This document shows, piece after piece, positions 1 through 8,213 of a DNA stretch of 9,203 bases. Every line of letters starts with the position of its first letter. Position 1 is the stretch's first letter. Under the pieces are notes generated by a model. It was not told the DNA's origin. It made no database searches and worked only from the letters and a program-made list of their open reading frames with translations. Origin of the DNA: Bacteroidota bacterium (GTDB taxonomy: Bacteria > Bacteroidota > Bacteroidia > Chitinophagales > Chitinophagaceae); assembly GCA_023386395.1 (NCBI GenBank), contig JAEWJV010000082.1, forward strand, positions 1 to 9,203, read 5' to 3'. The position numbers and the translations under genes are program-made.

Positions 1-57
1 CTTATGGATTATTAAAAAAATTGCATCATAGAAGTTTTGACTCCTAAAAAGCTTGCT

Positions 58-1230
58 ATGAAAGTATCTTTATTCACATTCATTACACTTGTTATAGCTC
101 ACTCTTTACAAGCCCAGCCTTTAAAAAAATATTCTTTATCAGGAGAAATTAAAGGAGAAGATACAGGAACAATTTACCTTAAATATTTTGACGCAGGAAT
201 AAGGAATGTTGAAACTGCCAGGATTCAGAATGGGCAATTTCAATTCAATGGGTTTATATCAGAACCCGTATTGGCATCAATAACTGATAATAAACAAACA
301 ATTGACGGTAGGCAAAATGCTTATAAAGGATTTTATATGGATCCTGCGACAATGAAAATTTCTCTTGTTGCCTATGATTTTAAAAATGCTAAACTAACCG
401 GAAGCAAAACAAATGATGACTGGCTTCTTTTATCAGAAAAAACTGACAAATTGTACAGCAAGTTTTATCCTCTTAAGAATAAATCCACTGAAAACTTATC
501 TGAAAAACAAAAAGATTCGCTCAACTTTTACAGCAAAAAAATAGCTGACATACACATTAATTTCTCTAAAGAAAATCCACGTTCAATAATTGCAGCCAAA
601 GCCATTTCAGATTTAAACCTTGTAGAGATTTCGAATGACTCCATTTTGCATTTATTAGACAATCTTGATACTACTTTAAAAAAAACATATTCATTTCAAA
701 CATTTAAACAAAATATCTGGTATGCAGTTAATTCCGGAATAAACCATGAAGCTCCTGACTTTATACGACAAGATGTGAATAGCAAGCTGCTTCGTTTATC
801 TGATTTTAAAGGTAAATATGTATTACTTGATTTTTGGGCAAGCTGGTGCGTGCCTTGCAGAAAACAAACACCGCATATTAAAAACATTTATAAACAATAT
901 CATTCCAAAGGTTTAGAGATTATTGTTGTTTCCTGTGATGCAAAATATGATGCCTGGCATAAAGCAATTAAACAGGACAGCATTCAATCATTCCACAATA
1001 TTCTTGCTTTTACAAACAGTGACATGGAGTTTTTAAAAACTCATGACAATAGTATGGAAGCAAGTTTTAAGGGAGAATTGAGAAAATTATATAACCTTAT
1101 GCCTATACCTGCACAGATATTAATTGATAAGGATGGAATAATAATTGGCCGGTATTCCAGGTATGACAATACAACGGTTGAGGACATGGACAAAAAGCTA
1201 TCAGAAATATTTTCAGTAGATAAAGAATAA
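58..1230 (+). CDS. Exported TlpA-like thiol-disulfide oxidoreductase (DUF4369 + thioredoxin fold)
   Basis: Likely a periplasmic or envelope-anchored thiol-disulfide oxidoreductase of the TlpA/ResA/AhpC-TSA type. Seen (390-aa numbering): a signal peptide at 1-19 ending SLQA before QPLKK; a beta-rich DUF4369-like domain at about 24-115, with the typical opening Y-S-L-S-G-E-I-K-G; a helical linker; and a thioredoxin domain from about 230 to the end. The redox motif is W-C-V-P-C with Cys264 and Cys267, inside DFWASWCVPC. The cis-proline loop is M-P-I-P-A-Q, Pro351 being the likely cis-Pro. The frame is also open from a TTG at 37, but that would put seven polar residues before the signal peptide, so the ATG at 58 is preferred. 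Neither start has a clear Shine-Dalgarno. Both redox cysteines are intact, so it should be active. Its substrate is unknown. It runs towards the mannosidase gene and is probably not part of that operon. Confidence 0.92.
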   Translation: MKVSLFTFITLVIAHSLQAQPLKKYSLSGEIKGEDTGTIYLKYFDAGIRNVETARIQNGQFQFNGFISEPVLASITDNKQTIDGRQNAYKGFYMDPATMKISLVAYDFKNAKLTGSKTNDDWLLLSEKTDKLYSKFYPLKNKSTENLSEKQKDSLNFYSKKIADIHINFSKENPRSIIAAKAISDLNLVEISNDSILHLLDNLDTTLKKTYSFQTFKQNIWYAVNSGINHEAPDFIRQDVNSKLLRLSDFKGKYVLLDFWASWCVPCRKQTPHIKNIYKQYHSKGLEIIVVSCDAKYDAWHKAIKQDSIQSFHNILAFTNSDMEFLKTHDNSMEASFKGELRKLYNLMPIPAQILIDKDGIIIGRYSRYDNTTVEDMDKKLSEIFSVDKE

Positions 1231-1235
1231 TCTTT

Positions 1236-3518
1236 TTACTTCTCTTTTGATAACGAAAACGGAAAGCTCTCTTTATGCGTTCCCCTTTGTTTTCCAGGGG
1301 CATCCTGCATATTAAAATTAATAGTTGCGCCCTGCATTAAAGTGGCATGATCAAACCAGTTGTAATTATAAGGTTTGCCATTTAATGTAATGCTGTTTAC
1401 ATATATATTCTTAGCGCTGTTGGCCGGTGCATTAATTACAACATCTTTTCCATTTTCGAGATGCAATGTTGCCTTCTTAAATAAGGGCGCGCCGATAACA
1501 TATTGTGCACTCGTTGGGCAAACAGGATAAAAGCCCAATGCTGAAAACACGTACCACGCAGAAGTCTGGCCATTGTCTTCATCGCCGCAATAACCATCAG
1601 GTGTGGCCTTATATAATTTGTTCATGGTTTCCCGGGCCCAATACTGTGTTTTCCAGGGGTCGCCTGCATAATTATATAAATAAATCATGTGCTGTATAGG
1701 TTGGTTGCCATGCGCATATTGGCCCATACCGGCTATCTGCATTTCGCGTATTTCATGTATTACGCCACCGTAATAACTATCATCAAAAACCGGTGGCATA
1801 GAGAAGATGGAATCAAGAGTTTGCGTAAACTTTTTTGCACCGCCCATTAAATTAATCAATCCCTGCACATCATGAAAAACACTCCAGCTATAATGCCAGC
1901 TATTGCCTTCGGTGAAAGCATCGCCCCATTTAAAAGGGCTGAATGGCGATTGAAAAGAACCATCTTTATTCTTGCCACGCATCAACCCTGATGAAGCATC
2001 AAACAAATTCTTATAGTTCATGCTTCTTTGCTTATAAAGATTAACAACAGAGTCTGGCTTGTTCAAGGCTTTTGCCAATTGATAAATAGAAAAATCATCG
2101 TAAGCATATTCCAGTGTTCTTGCAGCATTTTCATTAATACCCACATCGTAAGGCACATAACCTAAAGTGTTATAATATTCAACGCCCCTTCTGCCGGTAG
2201 CTCTCGGACCTTCGGCATTGGCACCATGCACAAGCGCTTCAAACAAAGTTTCAATATCATAACCACGTAAACCTTTTAAATAAGCTTCGGCCACAACTGA
2301 CGCAGAGTTATTACCTACCATTACGGCAGCATAACCGGGGCTGCTCCATTCAGGCAGCCATCCGCCTTCTCTATAATCATTAATCAAACCTTCCTGCATT
2401 TCTTTTACAATAGACGGATACATTAAATTTAAGAAAGGGTATAATGCACGGAATGTATCCCAGAAACCAGTGCCGGCAAACATATAGCCATCAAGGGTTT
2501 CACCGGTGTATGGGCTCCAATGAACGATCTTGTTGTCTTTATTGATTTCATATAATTTATTTGGAAAGAAAAGCATGCGGTACAGGCAGGAATAGAATGT
2601 TCTTGTTTCATCAATAGTGCCACCACTTATTTGTATACGGCTCAATGTTTTATTCCATATATCTTTTGCTTTTGATTTGAGCGTATTAAAATCATCATTG
2701 TCCTGTTCACGTTTTAAATTCAGTTCAGCCTGTTCAAAACTTATGAATGATGATGCTACTTTTGCATGTACCACTTCACCTTTGTTTGTTTTAAATCCAA
2801 CAACACCTAATGCATGATTGGTTGTTGTTTCAAGGCCATTATTTAAAACACTGTCATTATAGGTTTGTGCAATGGTGATGGGTTTATCAACATACATAAC
2901 AAAATAATTCCTGAAATTTTTTAAAGGCCCTCTTGCATATTTTGTGGAATAGCCGATAATCTTTTTTTCACCGGGGATTATTTTGATATAAGAACCCTTA
3001 TCAAAAGCATCAATTACAATGGTTGAACTATCGCCCGCCGGAAATGTAAACCTGAATTGTGCGCTGCGTTCCGTTGGAACAATTTCAGTGGTAACATCAG
3101 CATCTGCCAAATAAACTTTATAGTAATAAGGCGTTGACGCTTCTGTTTTATGTGAAAACCAGCTTGCCCTTTTATCCTGGTCAACTTTAATACTTCCCGT
3201 AACCGGCATAATACTGAATACACCATAATCATTCATCCACGGCGATGGCTGATGCGTTTGCTTAAAACCTCTTATTTTAATAGCATCATACGTGTATTGC
3301 CAGCCATTACCGTTCTCCCCAGTTTGAGGCGTCCAGAAATTCATCCCCCATGGCAAGGCCACCGCCGGGTAAGTGTTGCCATTCGATAACTGGAAATTTG
3401 ATTGTGTGCCCATGAGCGGGTTTACATAATCAACAAGGCTTGTAGCATTATCAATTGCCTGCGCCGTTGCCGCTTTACATGCAAAGAGTAACAGGAGGCT
3501 GGTAAAAATTCTCTTCAT
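1236..3518 (-). CDS. GH92 exo-alpha-mannosidase, probably alpha-1,2-specific
   Basis: Calcium-dependent, inverting glycoside hydrolase family 92 enzyme removing terminal alpha-mannose from N-glycans or mannans. Seen (760 aa): a signal peptide ending near A-T-A-Q-A (residue 21); the opening motif Y-V-N-P-L-M-G-T and T-Y-P-A-V-A-L-P-W-G-M (about 31-59) of the N-terminal beta-sandwich; then an (alpha/alpha)6 barrel with F-W-D-T-F-R (352-357), E-G-N-S-W-H-Y-S-W (537-545), H-E-I-R-E-M (588-593) and G-D-E-D-N-G-Q-T-S-A-W-Y (645-656). From memory of BT3990, the general acid Glu533, acidic pair Asp642/Asp644 and alpha-1,2 determinants His584-Glu585 map here, with a constant +4 offset, to Glu537, Asp646/Asp648 and His588-Glu589. 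Trp94 is a plausible counterpart of Trp88. Full length for the family. A Cys at residue 14 (LLLLFAC) makes a lipoprotein possible, but Phe at -2 and no acidic export tag favour ordinary secretion. Last gene of the minus-strand run. Confidence 0.95.
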   Translation of the reverse strand: MKRIFTSLLLLFACKAATAQAIDNATSLVDYVNPLMGTQSNFQLSNGNTYPAVALPWGMNFWTPQTGENGNGWQYTYDAIKIRGFKQTHQPSPWMNDYGVFSIMPVTGSIKVDQDKRASWFSHKTEASTPYYYKVYLADADVTTEIVPTERSAQFRFTFPAGDSSTIVIDAFDKGSYIKIIPGEKKIIGYSTKYARGPLKNFRNYFVMYVDKPITIAQTYNDSVLNNGLETTTNHALGVVGFKTNKGEVVHAKVASSFISFEQAELNLKREQDNDDFNTLKSKAKDIWNKTLSRIQISGGTIDETRTFYSCLYRMLFFPNKLYEINKDNKIVHWSPYTGETLDGYMFAGTGFWDTFRALYPFLNLMYPSIVKEMQEGLINDYREGGWLPEWSSPGYAAVMVGNNSASVVAEAYLKGLRGYDIETLFEALVHGANAEGPRATGRRGVEYYNTLGYVPYDVGINENAARTLEYAYDDFSIYQLAKALNKPDSVVNLYKQRSMNYKNLFDASSGLMRGKNKDGSFQSPFSPFKWGDAFTEGNSWHYSWSVFHDVQGLINLMGGAKKFTQTLDSIFSMPPVFDDSYYGGVIHEIREMQIAGMGQYAHGNQPIQHMIYLYNYAGDPWKTQYWARETMNKLYKATPDGYCGDEDNGQTSAWYVFSALGFYPVCPTSAQYVIGAPLFKKATLHLENGKDVVINAPANSAKNIYVNSITLNGKPYNYNWFDHATLMQGATINFNMQDAPGKQRGTHKESFPFSLSKEK

Positions 3519-3595
3519 TAAAATAATTGAGTGTATAAAAAAATTTGTATTGCATGATATGCTCTAACACGGGCTCCCTGTAATAAGAAGCTGTT

Positions 3596-3622
3596 AAAAA
3601 TTAATGTTTGCTGCGAAGCCAA
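3596..3622 (-). promoter_or_regulatory. Weak Bacteroidota-type promoter candidate for the GH92 gene
   Basis: Read on the minus strand, TTG (bases 3622-3620) is followed after 16 bases by TAATTTTT (3603-3596). This resembles the Bacteroidota sigma consensus of a -33 TTG/TTTG and a -7 TAnnTTTG, but the spacer is slightly short and the final G is absent. It lies 77 bp upstream of the mannosidase ATG, in the only sizeable gap between the BSP-peptidase and GH92 genes. A secondary promoter there is plausible but not demonstrated, since AT-rich gaps give such matches by chance. Confidence 0.25.
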
Positions 3623-3638
3623 TAAGACACGTGTCTTA
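3623..3638. repeat. Perfect 16-bp palindrome TAAGACAC|GTGTCTTA
   Basis: The two 8-base arms are exact reverse complements with no spacer and a CACGTG core. The site starts 21 bp after the BSP-peptidase gene stop and directly abuts the -33-like element of the candidate GH92 promoter. A hairpin from it would lose its central pairs to the loop, and no T-run follows on either strand, so it is a poor rho-independent terminator. A dimeric regulator's operator or an RNA processing hairpin between cistrons are the better readings. Function is inferred only. Confidence 0.5.
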
Positions 3639-3659
3639 AAGTTTTCCTTTAAACCAGGT

Positions 3660-5888
3660 TTATTTAAGTTCCTGAATAGCCGGGCTTGCAGCATATTGCG
3701 ACCACAATTCATCCACTGATTTACCGGTTATTTTTTCCCAGAAAGTGTGGTCATAAATATTATCACGCATAGCTGTATTAAGCTTTTTTACAAAGTCCTT
3801 ATCATATTTATTTACAACCCACACAAAGAAACGTGCTGTGATGCGATAACTATTTGTATAAGACTGACCGGCATTAAACGGCGTTAACGACCAGTTCGCT
3901 GATGCATTGTTTACACCCAATGTATAACGCACAAAATCAGCGATGCCTTCCGTAACCCACGAGGGCAGAGAATGGTTCCTGTATGCCTGCACAATATGCA
4001 TTACTTCGTGTGTAACCACATCTATATCATTCGGATTTTGTTCGTACCATTTTGGATTGAAACGTGTAAGGCTGTCTCCGGAAGCCGCTACACCCGTATA
4101 TTCCGGATCGATCACAAATGTTACATGCTTCGGAGCAAGGGGATTATATATGGCTACTTCTTCAGGATAAACTTTAAAGAAAGCATCGATCATTTTTGCC
4201 TTCGTGCTATCCGGGAAGGTTTGATATTTATTAATAAATATCAGCGTATACCCATTTTTATGAATCGTATCATTTGAGACAATTCCTTCCTTACTTATGT
4301 ACGACCAGTCATTTACAAAGTCTGGCTGTTTGGTTTGCGTAGTTGATGCGGGCACATGCGTATCATTCATCTTTTTCATATATCGTGCAACAAAAGAATC
4401 TGTGAACATAGCATCTTTCACATCGAAATACCCATCAGGTATTTTGATATTTTCATTAATAAGCCTACGGGCAATATTTGCAGGAATTACCAAATCGGTT
4501 GCTACACCACGTTGCCAGCCCAGAGAATCATTAAGATATTTTGTAAATACCGGGATCAGGAGATAACACATTGAAATATCCTTGTATTTATTCAGGATTT
4601 CATCAACTTCTTTTTGATTATCATTAATAATACTTTTTAGTTGCGTGTCATTATTTCTTTCTTCATAAATACTTTTTAGCAACGACGCCTGCCGCTCATT
4701 AACATCTTTCCACTTATTATATAAAGAATGATAAACCGATGCAACGGACTCAATTGTACCGCCTATACGATTTAAGGAATCCTGAAATTGCTTATCGTGA
4801 AAAATGGGCGCGAACAATTGATTCAGGTTATCATCTACATTTAAAACGCTTAAATAACGCGGATATGACTGCGCTATAGAAGCCGTTTCGCCGTCTTGCA
4901 ACCCGCGTAAAAAATCAAAATAAGAAGCAGGCATTTCAACAGGCTTAAATTGCTGACTGGCTTGTTTCATATAAATATTATAACTAAGCAGGTATTGATA
5001 TGTGGCATATTTTATATCCAGCTTATGCATCTGGTAGATTCCTGGGCTAATTGTTTTTGTTGCATAAATAGAATCAAGCACTGCATCTGCTTTTCTTTGC
5101 TCAGCCAGCAAATATTTTTTATACTGTTCAGGCGATGCTTCTTTAATATCCTCTAAATGATCCGCCGGGTCGGACAAGTAAACCTGCTTTGTTTCCCTAA
5201 GAAATTGATCTTCTCTTGCCAATGCTGCACCGTTACCGCTAAAAGCAATTTCATGATTAGGTTTTATAATAACAAAAAGATGGCTGCCCGGTATTACATA
5301 AGGAAACACTGGTTGAACAGGGGTAAATGCGAGCAAGACTGTTGGGTTTGTTTGCGATATTGCAACAGAAAAATAACCATCCGGCTGAATGGTGACAAGA
5401 TAAAGCTTCTGCTGACCTTCAAATAACTGATCCGAAGTAACAATGAAGTCTTTTGCATCGCCATCATAATCGGCAATCAACCCGGAAAAATATATAAAGT
5501 CTTCTTTGAAAACCGGCGCAGTAAATTCCGGCAGGTCGTGTGTAACATAACAATCGGATAATTTATTTGTACAAACGGTTGATTCGCCATCAGAAGGGTT
5601 GATTACTATTGTTGATTCTTTTATTTTAATATTCAGCGCAATCTTTTGCCCACCATCATTAAATATTTCAATAAACACTTGCTTACCATTCTTTTTAATG
5701 GCGGCATATTTCCAAACCTGTTCGTGGTACACAACAGCTTTATTGTAAAACCCGTACAGCAAATCGCCATTTTTCTTATTGTACCATTCGCCATACAACT
5801 CAGCAGGAACAGCATCTTTAGGCAGGCTTTGACCAAAGGTTTGCACAGCAATAAAACATAGAACAATAAATAAAATCTTCTTTACCAT
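3660..5888 (-). CDS. Exported BSP-family zinc metallopeptidase fused to a TlpA-type N-terminal scaffold
   Basis: Probable secreted metallopeptidase. Seen (742 aa): signal peptide 1-19 (cleavage near T-F-G before QSLPK); a beta-rich part at 27-120 with G-E-W-Y-N-K-K-N-G-D-L-L-Y-G-F-Y; a second beta-rich part at about 128-230; a charged helical region at 240-510; and a C-terminal domain at about 525-742. The last resembles the basic secretory protein family (PF04450, peptidases of plants and bacteria): H-E-V-M-H at 627-631, then W-V-T-E-G-I-A-D-F-V-R (644-654). His627 and His631 would bind zinc, Glu628 would be catalytic, and Glu647 or Asp651 could be the third ligand. The first 500 residues resemble, from memory, the preamble before the thioredoxin domain in Bacteroidota TlpA-family proteins, yet no CxxC thioredoxin domain follows. 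The start lies 21 bp after the preceding gene's stop, so the two are almost surely co-transcribed. No Shine-Dalgarno is evident. The peptidase call is stronger than the scaffold call. Confidence 0.85.
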   Translation of the reverse strand: MVKKILFIVLCFIAVQTFGQSLPKDAVPAELYGEWYNKKNGDLLYGFYNKAVVYHEQVWKYAAIKKNGKQVFIEIFNDGGQKIALNIKIKESTIVINPSDGESTVCTNKLSDCYVTHDLPEFTAPVFKEDFIYFSGLIADYDGDAKDFIVTSDQLFEGQQKLYLVTIQPDGYFSVAISQTNPTVLLAFTPVQPVFPYVIPGSHLFVIIKPNHEIAFSGNGAALAREDQFLRETKQVYLSDPADHLEDIKEASPEQYKKYLLAEQRKADAVLDSIYATKTISPGIYQMHKLDIKYATYQYLLSYNIYMKQASQQFKPVEMPASYFDFLRGLQDGETASIAQSYPRYLSVLNVDDNLNQLFAPIFHDKQFQDSLNRIGGTIESVASVYHSLYNKWKDVNERQASLLKSIYEERNNDTQLKSIINDNQKEVDEILNKYKDISMCYLLIPVFTKYLNDSLGWQRGVATDLVIPANIARRLINENIKIPDGYFDVKDAMFTDSFVARYMKKMNDTHVPASTTQTKQPDFVNDWSYISKEGIVSNDTIHKNGYTLIFINKYQTFPDSTKAKMIDAFFKVYPEEVAIYNPLAPKHVTFVIDPEYTGVAASGDSLTRFNPKWYEQNPNDIDVVTHEVMHIVQAYRNHSLPSWVTEGIADFVRYTLGVNNASANWSLTPFNAGQSYTNSYRITARFFVWVVNKYDKDFVKKLNTAMRDNIYDHTFWEKITGKSVDELWSQYAASPAIQELK

Positions 5889-5909
5889 AGCTTGCTTTTA
5901 AATTTGGGG

Positions 5910-8096
5910 TTACCACTTCAGCAGGACTTTTACACCATCAGGATTGTTGTCAAATTGAAGAAATAATGTTTTGGAACTTTCATCCCAGGAAGATTGAACG
6001 TTGTTTATAACCTTGCCTTTATTGTTCGTAACAATAATTTGCTTTGCATTCTCCGGCAACAAAATGCGCATTACATTGTTTGTATTAACGGGGCTTTTTG
6101 CAATGAATGAATACGCCCTTCCTTCAATCTTCTCATCATAATTTCTTGATGCTGCTGCCAGCACCTGCGGCTTGTTTTTATCTGCAATGCGATTGATATC
6201 AAATAACAAAGATTGCTCGCCGGGCTGCACATCTTTGGATGCAAGCACCGGCAATTTTGGATCGAACAGATCAATTACAGGACCGTTGATATGATATGGT
6301 TCTGCATCGGCGTTTTCATTCATCACCGAAATAATATCGTAAGGGCCACGCTCTAAATAAAAATTGTTTTTTGTTATAAGCTTTCCTGCTTTTGCATCCG
6401 CTTCATAAGCCTGTTTAATAATATTCGTATAAGCAGTGTCGTTGTTTTGCTTCAATACAAATTCTTTTGGATTTTCTTTTATCACGTACACCGTTCCCTT
6501 ACCAACTGTGAATTTTTCTTTGCCTGACAATGGATCAATATGCAATAACTTAAACAAGTGTGCTGACGGTGTTTTGTATTGATTGCCTTTTGTATTCCAC
6601 CATTCCATTACAGATTGATAAGGGTCATCATCTTTACCAACATAAATTAATACACCACCTTTCTTCACCCAGTCTGCTATATGCTGGTGCACTTCAGGCT
6701 TATCAGGTTTCATATTACTGTAACTCATTACCAGCACTTTTATCTGGCTGAGCGTAGCGGGATAAGCAAGGTTTTCCGCATGCACGGTTTGCACGGCAAT
6801 ACCGCGTTTAACAAGCGGTAAAGTTTGACCGTAGAAATTAGAAAACTGCGGGTCTTCATAACTGTTATGCGTGGGAAAACGCTGAAACATTAATGAATTG
6901 CTCATCAGTACGCCAATATCATTTACGCCATTTATTTTGTTGGGTGATAACGGCATTTTATTCAGCACGTCGATCATCACCTGCATTTGCGTTGAATAAT
7001 ATTTTGGTATCAACACAGCAGAATCGCTGTTAGCTAATTTATATGGGCGTGTGTATATTCTTTCGGGCCAGGGCATCACTTCGTAATTATCAACAGTGGG
7101 ATATAATATCTGCGCCGTGAATGTGGCCTGGTAATTCTTTTTATAATCTGCCCAATCCCTCGGCCAGTCTTCAATAGGGTCAGTTAAAAAGAAAAGCTTT
7201 CTTTTTGTGGGCGCAGTCATGGAAAGCATAGAACCATATTCGAGGAAAGCATTTTCAAAAACACGCTCTTTTTTTTCACCATTAAAATAAACGGGTTCCC
7301 GCGAAGTGCCCGTCCACACCTGCGCAATGTAACCATCAATGCCGGGCAATGATGCAAGGCTTGCTTCGGGGCTTACTATTTGCCAGGATGAATAATTAAC
7401 CAGCGAATGTGTAGGTATATATACCTTCACTTCTTTGCCTTTGCTTTTGCCATATTGTTTTGCATACGCCGAAACCTGGTCTATGGCATTATAAAACAAA
7501 TGGTATTTTAATTTATTAGAGAGGTAGGTATTTTCCGGCGATGCATCCTGCGGGCGCCAGTCAAAACCATAATATTTTTTCCATTCTTCTTTAAATGGCT
7601 GGCTGTAACCGGCACGCGCCCAGAATTCAGGTTCTTCCAAAAAAATGTTGGTGATACCTGCATCAATCACCCTTTTAATTACGCGTTCTTTCATGTAATC
7701 AATGAATGACTGAACCGGCACCACATACGGCATGTTACGGCCATGCATGATGGTATCACCTTTTATGGTTACTTGGCCCACGCCGAGATGATTTTGCCCA
7801 TCCCATTTGCCCAGAAAATAATCGAAGTATTGTCCCCATGCAATGCCCGTCATAAAATCAACCTGGTAGCCTCTTTCCCTCCATGATTTTACACGTTCTT
7901 CAAAGGGCGCCTGGTTTCTTTCACTCACACCATAAACAATAGCCGCATCAGCCCGCACATCAATTTCCGGAATCCATATATGTGCTGTTTGAAATGTTGT
8001 TTTCTGCCTGGGATTTTCTTTTACCGGATCATATGATTGCCCCATTAATGATGAAACAGTAATGATGAAACCAATTAATATATATATTCTTTTCAT
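5910..8096 (-). CDS. Exported putative TIM-barrel glycoside hydrolase with GATase-like domain, family not recognised
   Basis: I do not recognise a named family. Seen (728 aa): signal peptide 1-20 (M-K-R-I-Y-I-L-I-G-F, cleavage near L-M-G before QSYDP); a probable (beta/alpha)8 region at about 35-350; an alpha/beta domain at about 390-490 (I-K-V-L-V-M-S-Y-S followed by A-D-W-V-K-K-G-G-V-L-I-Y-V-G) like the GATase1-like domain following the barrel in GH42-type beta-galactosidases; and a beta-rich C-terminus at 580-728. The barrel has I-F-L-E-E-P-E-F-W (151-159), reminiscent of the strand-4 N-E-P acid/base motif of clan GH-A, making Glu155 (or Glu154) a candidate acid/base. Glu339 in D-N-Y-E-V-M-P-W-P-E-R and Glu309 are candidate nucleophiles. 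These assignments are inferred from fold pattern only. An AAAGGA lies 7 bp before the ATG. It is first of the tight pair with the BSP peptidase and lies between a PUL-type lipoprotein and GH92, so a carbohydrate role is likely. Substrate is unknown and it could be a non-catalytic relative. Confidence 0.7.
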   Translation of the reverse strand: MKRIYILIGFIITVSSLMGQSYDPVKENPRQKTTFQTAHIWIPEIDVRADAAIVYGVSERNQAPFEERVKSWRERGYQVDFMTGIAWGQYFDYFLGKWDGQNHLGVGQVTIKGDTIMHGRNMPYVVPVQSFIDYMKERVIKRVIDAGITNIFLEEPEFWARAGYSQPFKEEWKKYYGFDWRPQDASPENTYLSNKLKYHLFYNAIDQVSAYAKQYGKSKGKEVKVYIPTHSLVNYSSWQIVSPEASLASLPGIDGYIAQVWTGTSREPVYFNGEKKERVFENAFLEYGSMLSMTAPTKRKLFFLTDPIEDWPRDWADYKKNYQATFTAQILYPTVDNYEVMPWPERIYTRPYKLANSDSAVLIPKYYSTQMQVMIDVLNKMPLSPNKINGVNDIGVLMSNSLMFQRFPTHNSYEDPQFSNFYGQTLPLVKRGIAVQTVHAENLAYPATLSQIKVLVMSYSNMKPDKPEVHQHIADWVKKGGVLIYVGKDDDPYQSVMEWWNTKGNQYKTPSAHLFKLLHIDPLSGKEKFTVGKGTVYVIKENPKEFVLKQNNDTAYTNIIKQAYEADAKAGKLITKNNFYLERGPYDIISVMNENADAEPYHINGPVIDLFDPKLPVLASKDVQPGEQSLLFDINRIADKNKPQVLAAASRNYDEKIEGRAYSFIAKSPVNTNNVMRILLPENAKQIIVTNNKGKVINNVQSSWDESSKTLFLQFDNNPDGVKVLLKW

Positions 8097-8103
8097 TCAA
8101 ATA

Positions 8104-8109
8104 TCCTTT
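8104..8109 (-). promoter_or_regulatory. Shine-Dalgarno-like AAAGGA before the putative glycosidase gene
   Basis: On the minus strand AAAGGA ends 7 bases before the ATG, good spacing for a ribosome binding site. The other complete genes here have no such sequence, as is usual in Bacteroidota, where Shine-Dalgarno use is weak. It supports this start codon, although a purine-rich hexamer could occur by chance. Confidence 0.4.
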
Positions 8110-8213
8110 GATTTTTTATTTGCCGGATAGCACCTCACCTATTTATTCCTGGTGTGTTAAAATGTCTTATCAAGTTCGGTTTCATACTAAAACCTGTCAT
8201 ACAAAGTTCTTAT

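Noticed and set aside
37..57. TTG at 37 as the start of the thioredoxin gene
   Set aside because: It adds seven polar residues before a well-formed signal peptide that begins at the ATG at 58, and it has no ribosome binding site.
1222..1237. AAAGA-ATAA-TCTTT followed by T residues as a rho-independent terminator of the thioredoxin gene
   Set aside because: The stem is 5 bp with only one G-C pair and overlaps the stop codon, so it is too unstable to call.
3474..3482. Cys14 in the GH92 signal peptide as a lipoprotein attachment site
   Set aside because: Phe at the -2 position is atypical for a lipobox, and a good type I site (A-T-A-Q-A) follows directly. The possibility is noted in the gene entry only.
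3972..4277. Plus-strand open frame of 101 codons antisense to the peptidase gene
   Set aside because: It lies inside the BSP-domain coding sequence on the other strand, has no recognisable domain and a composition expected of an antisense shadow. The same holds for other short antisense frames at 4297-4574, 4950-5426 and 5646-5861.
8178..8194. Inverted repeat GGTTT-7 nt-AAACC as a leader riboswitch or attenuator
   Set aside because: A 5-bp stem in an AT-rich gap is expected by chance, and nothing matches a known leader class.
8180..8206. TTTG ... TATGAA as a Bacteroidota promoter for the putative glycosidase gene
   Set aside because: The -7 part lacks TTTG and the spacer is only about 15 bases. 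The match is too loose to report as a feature.
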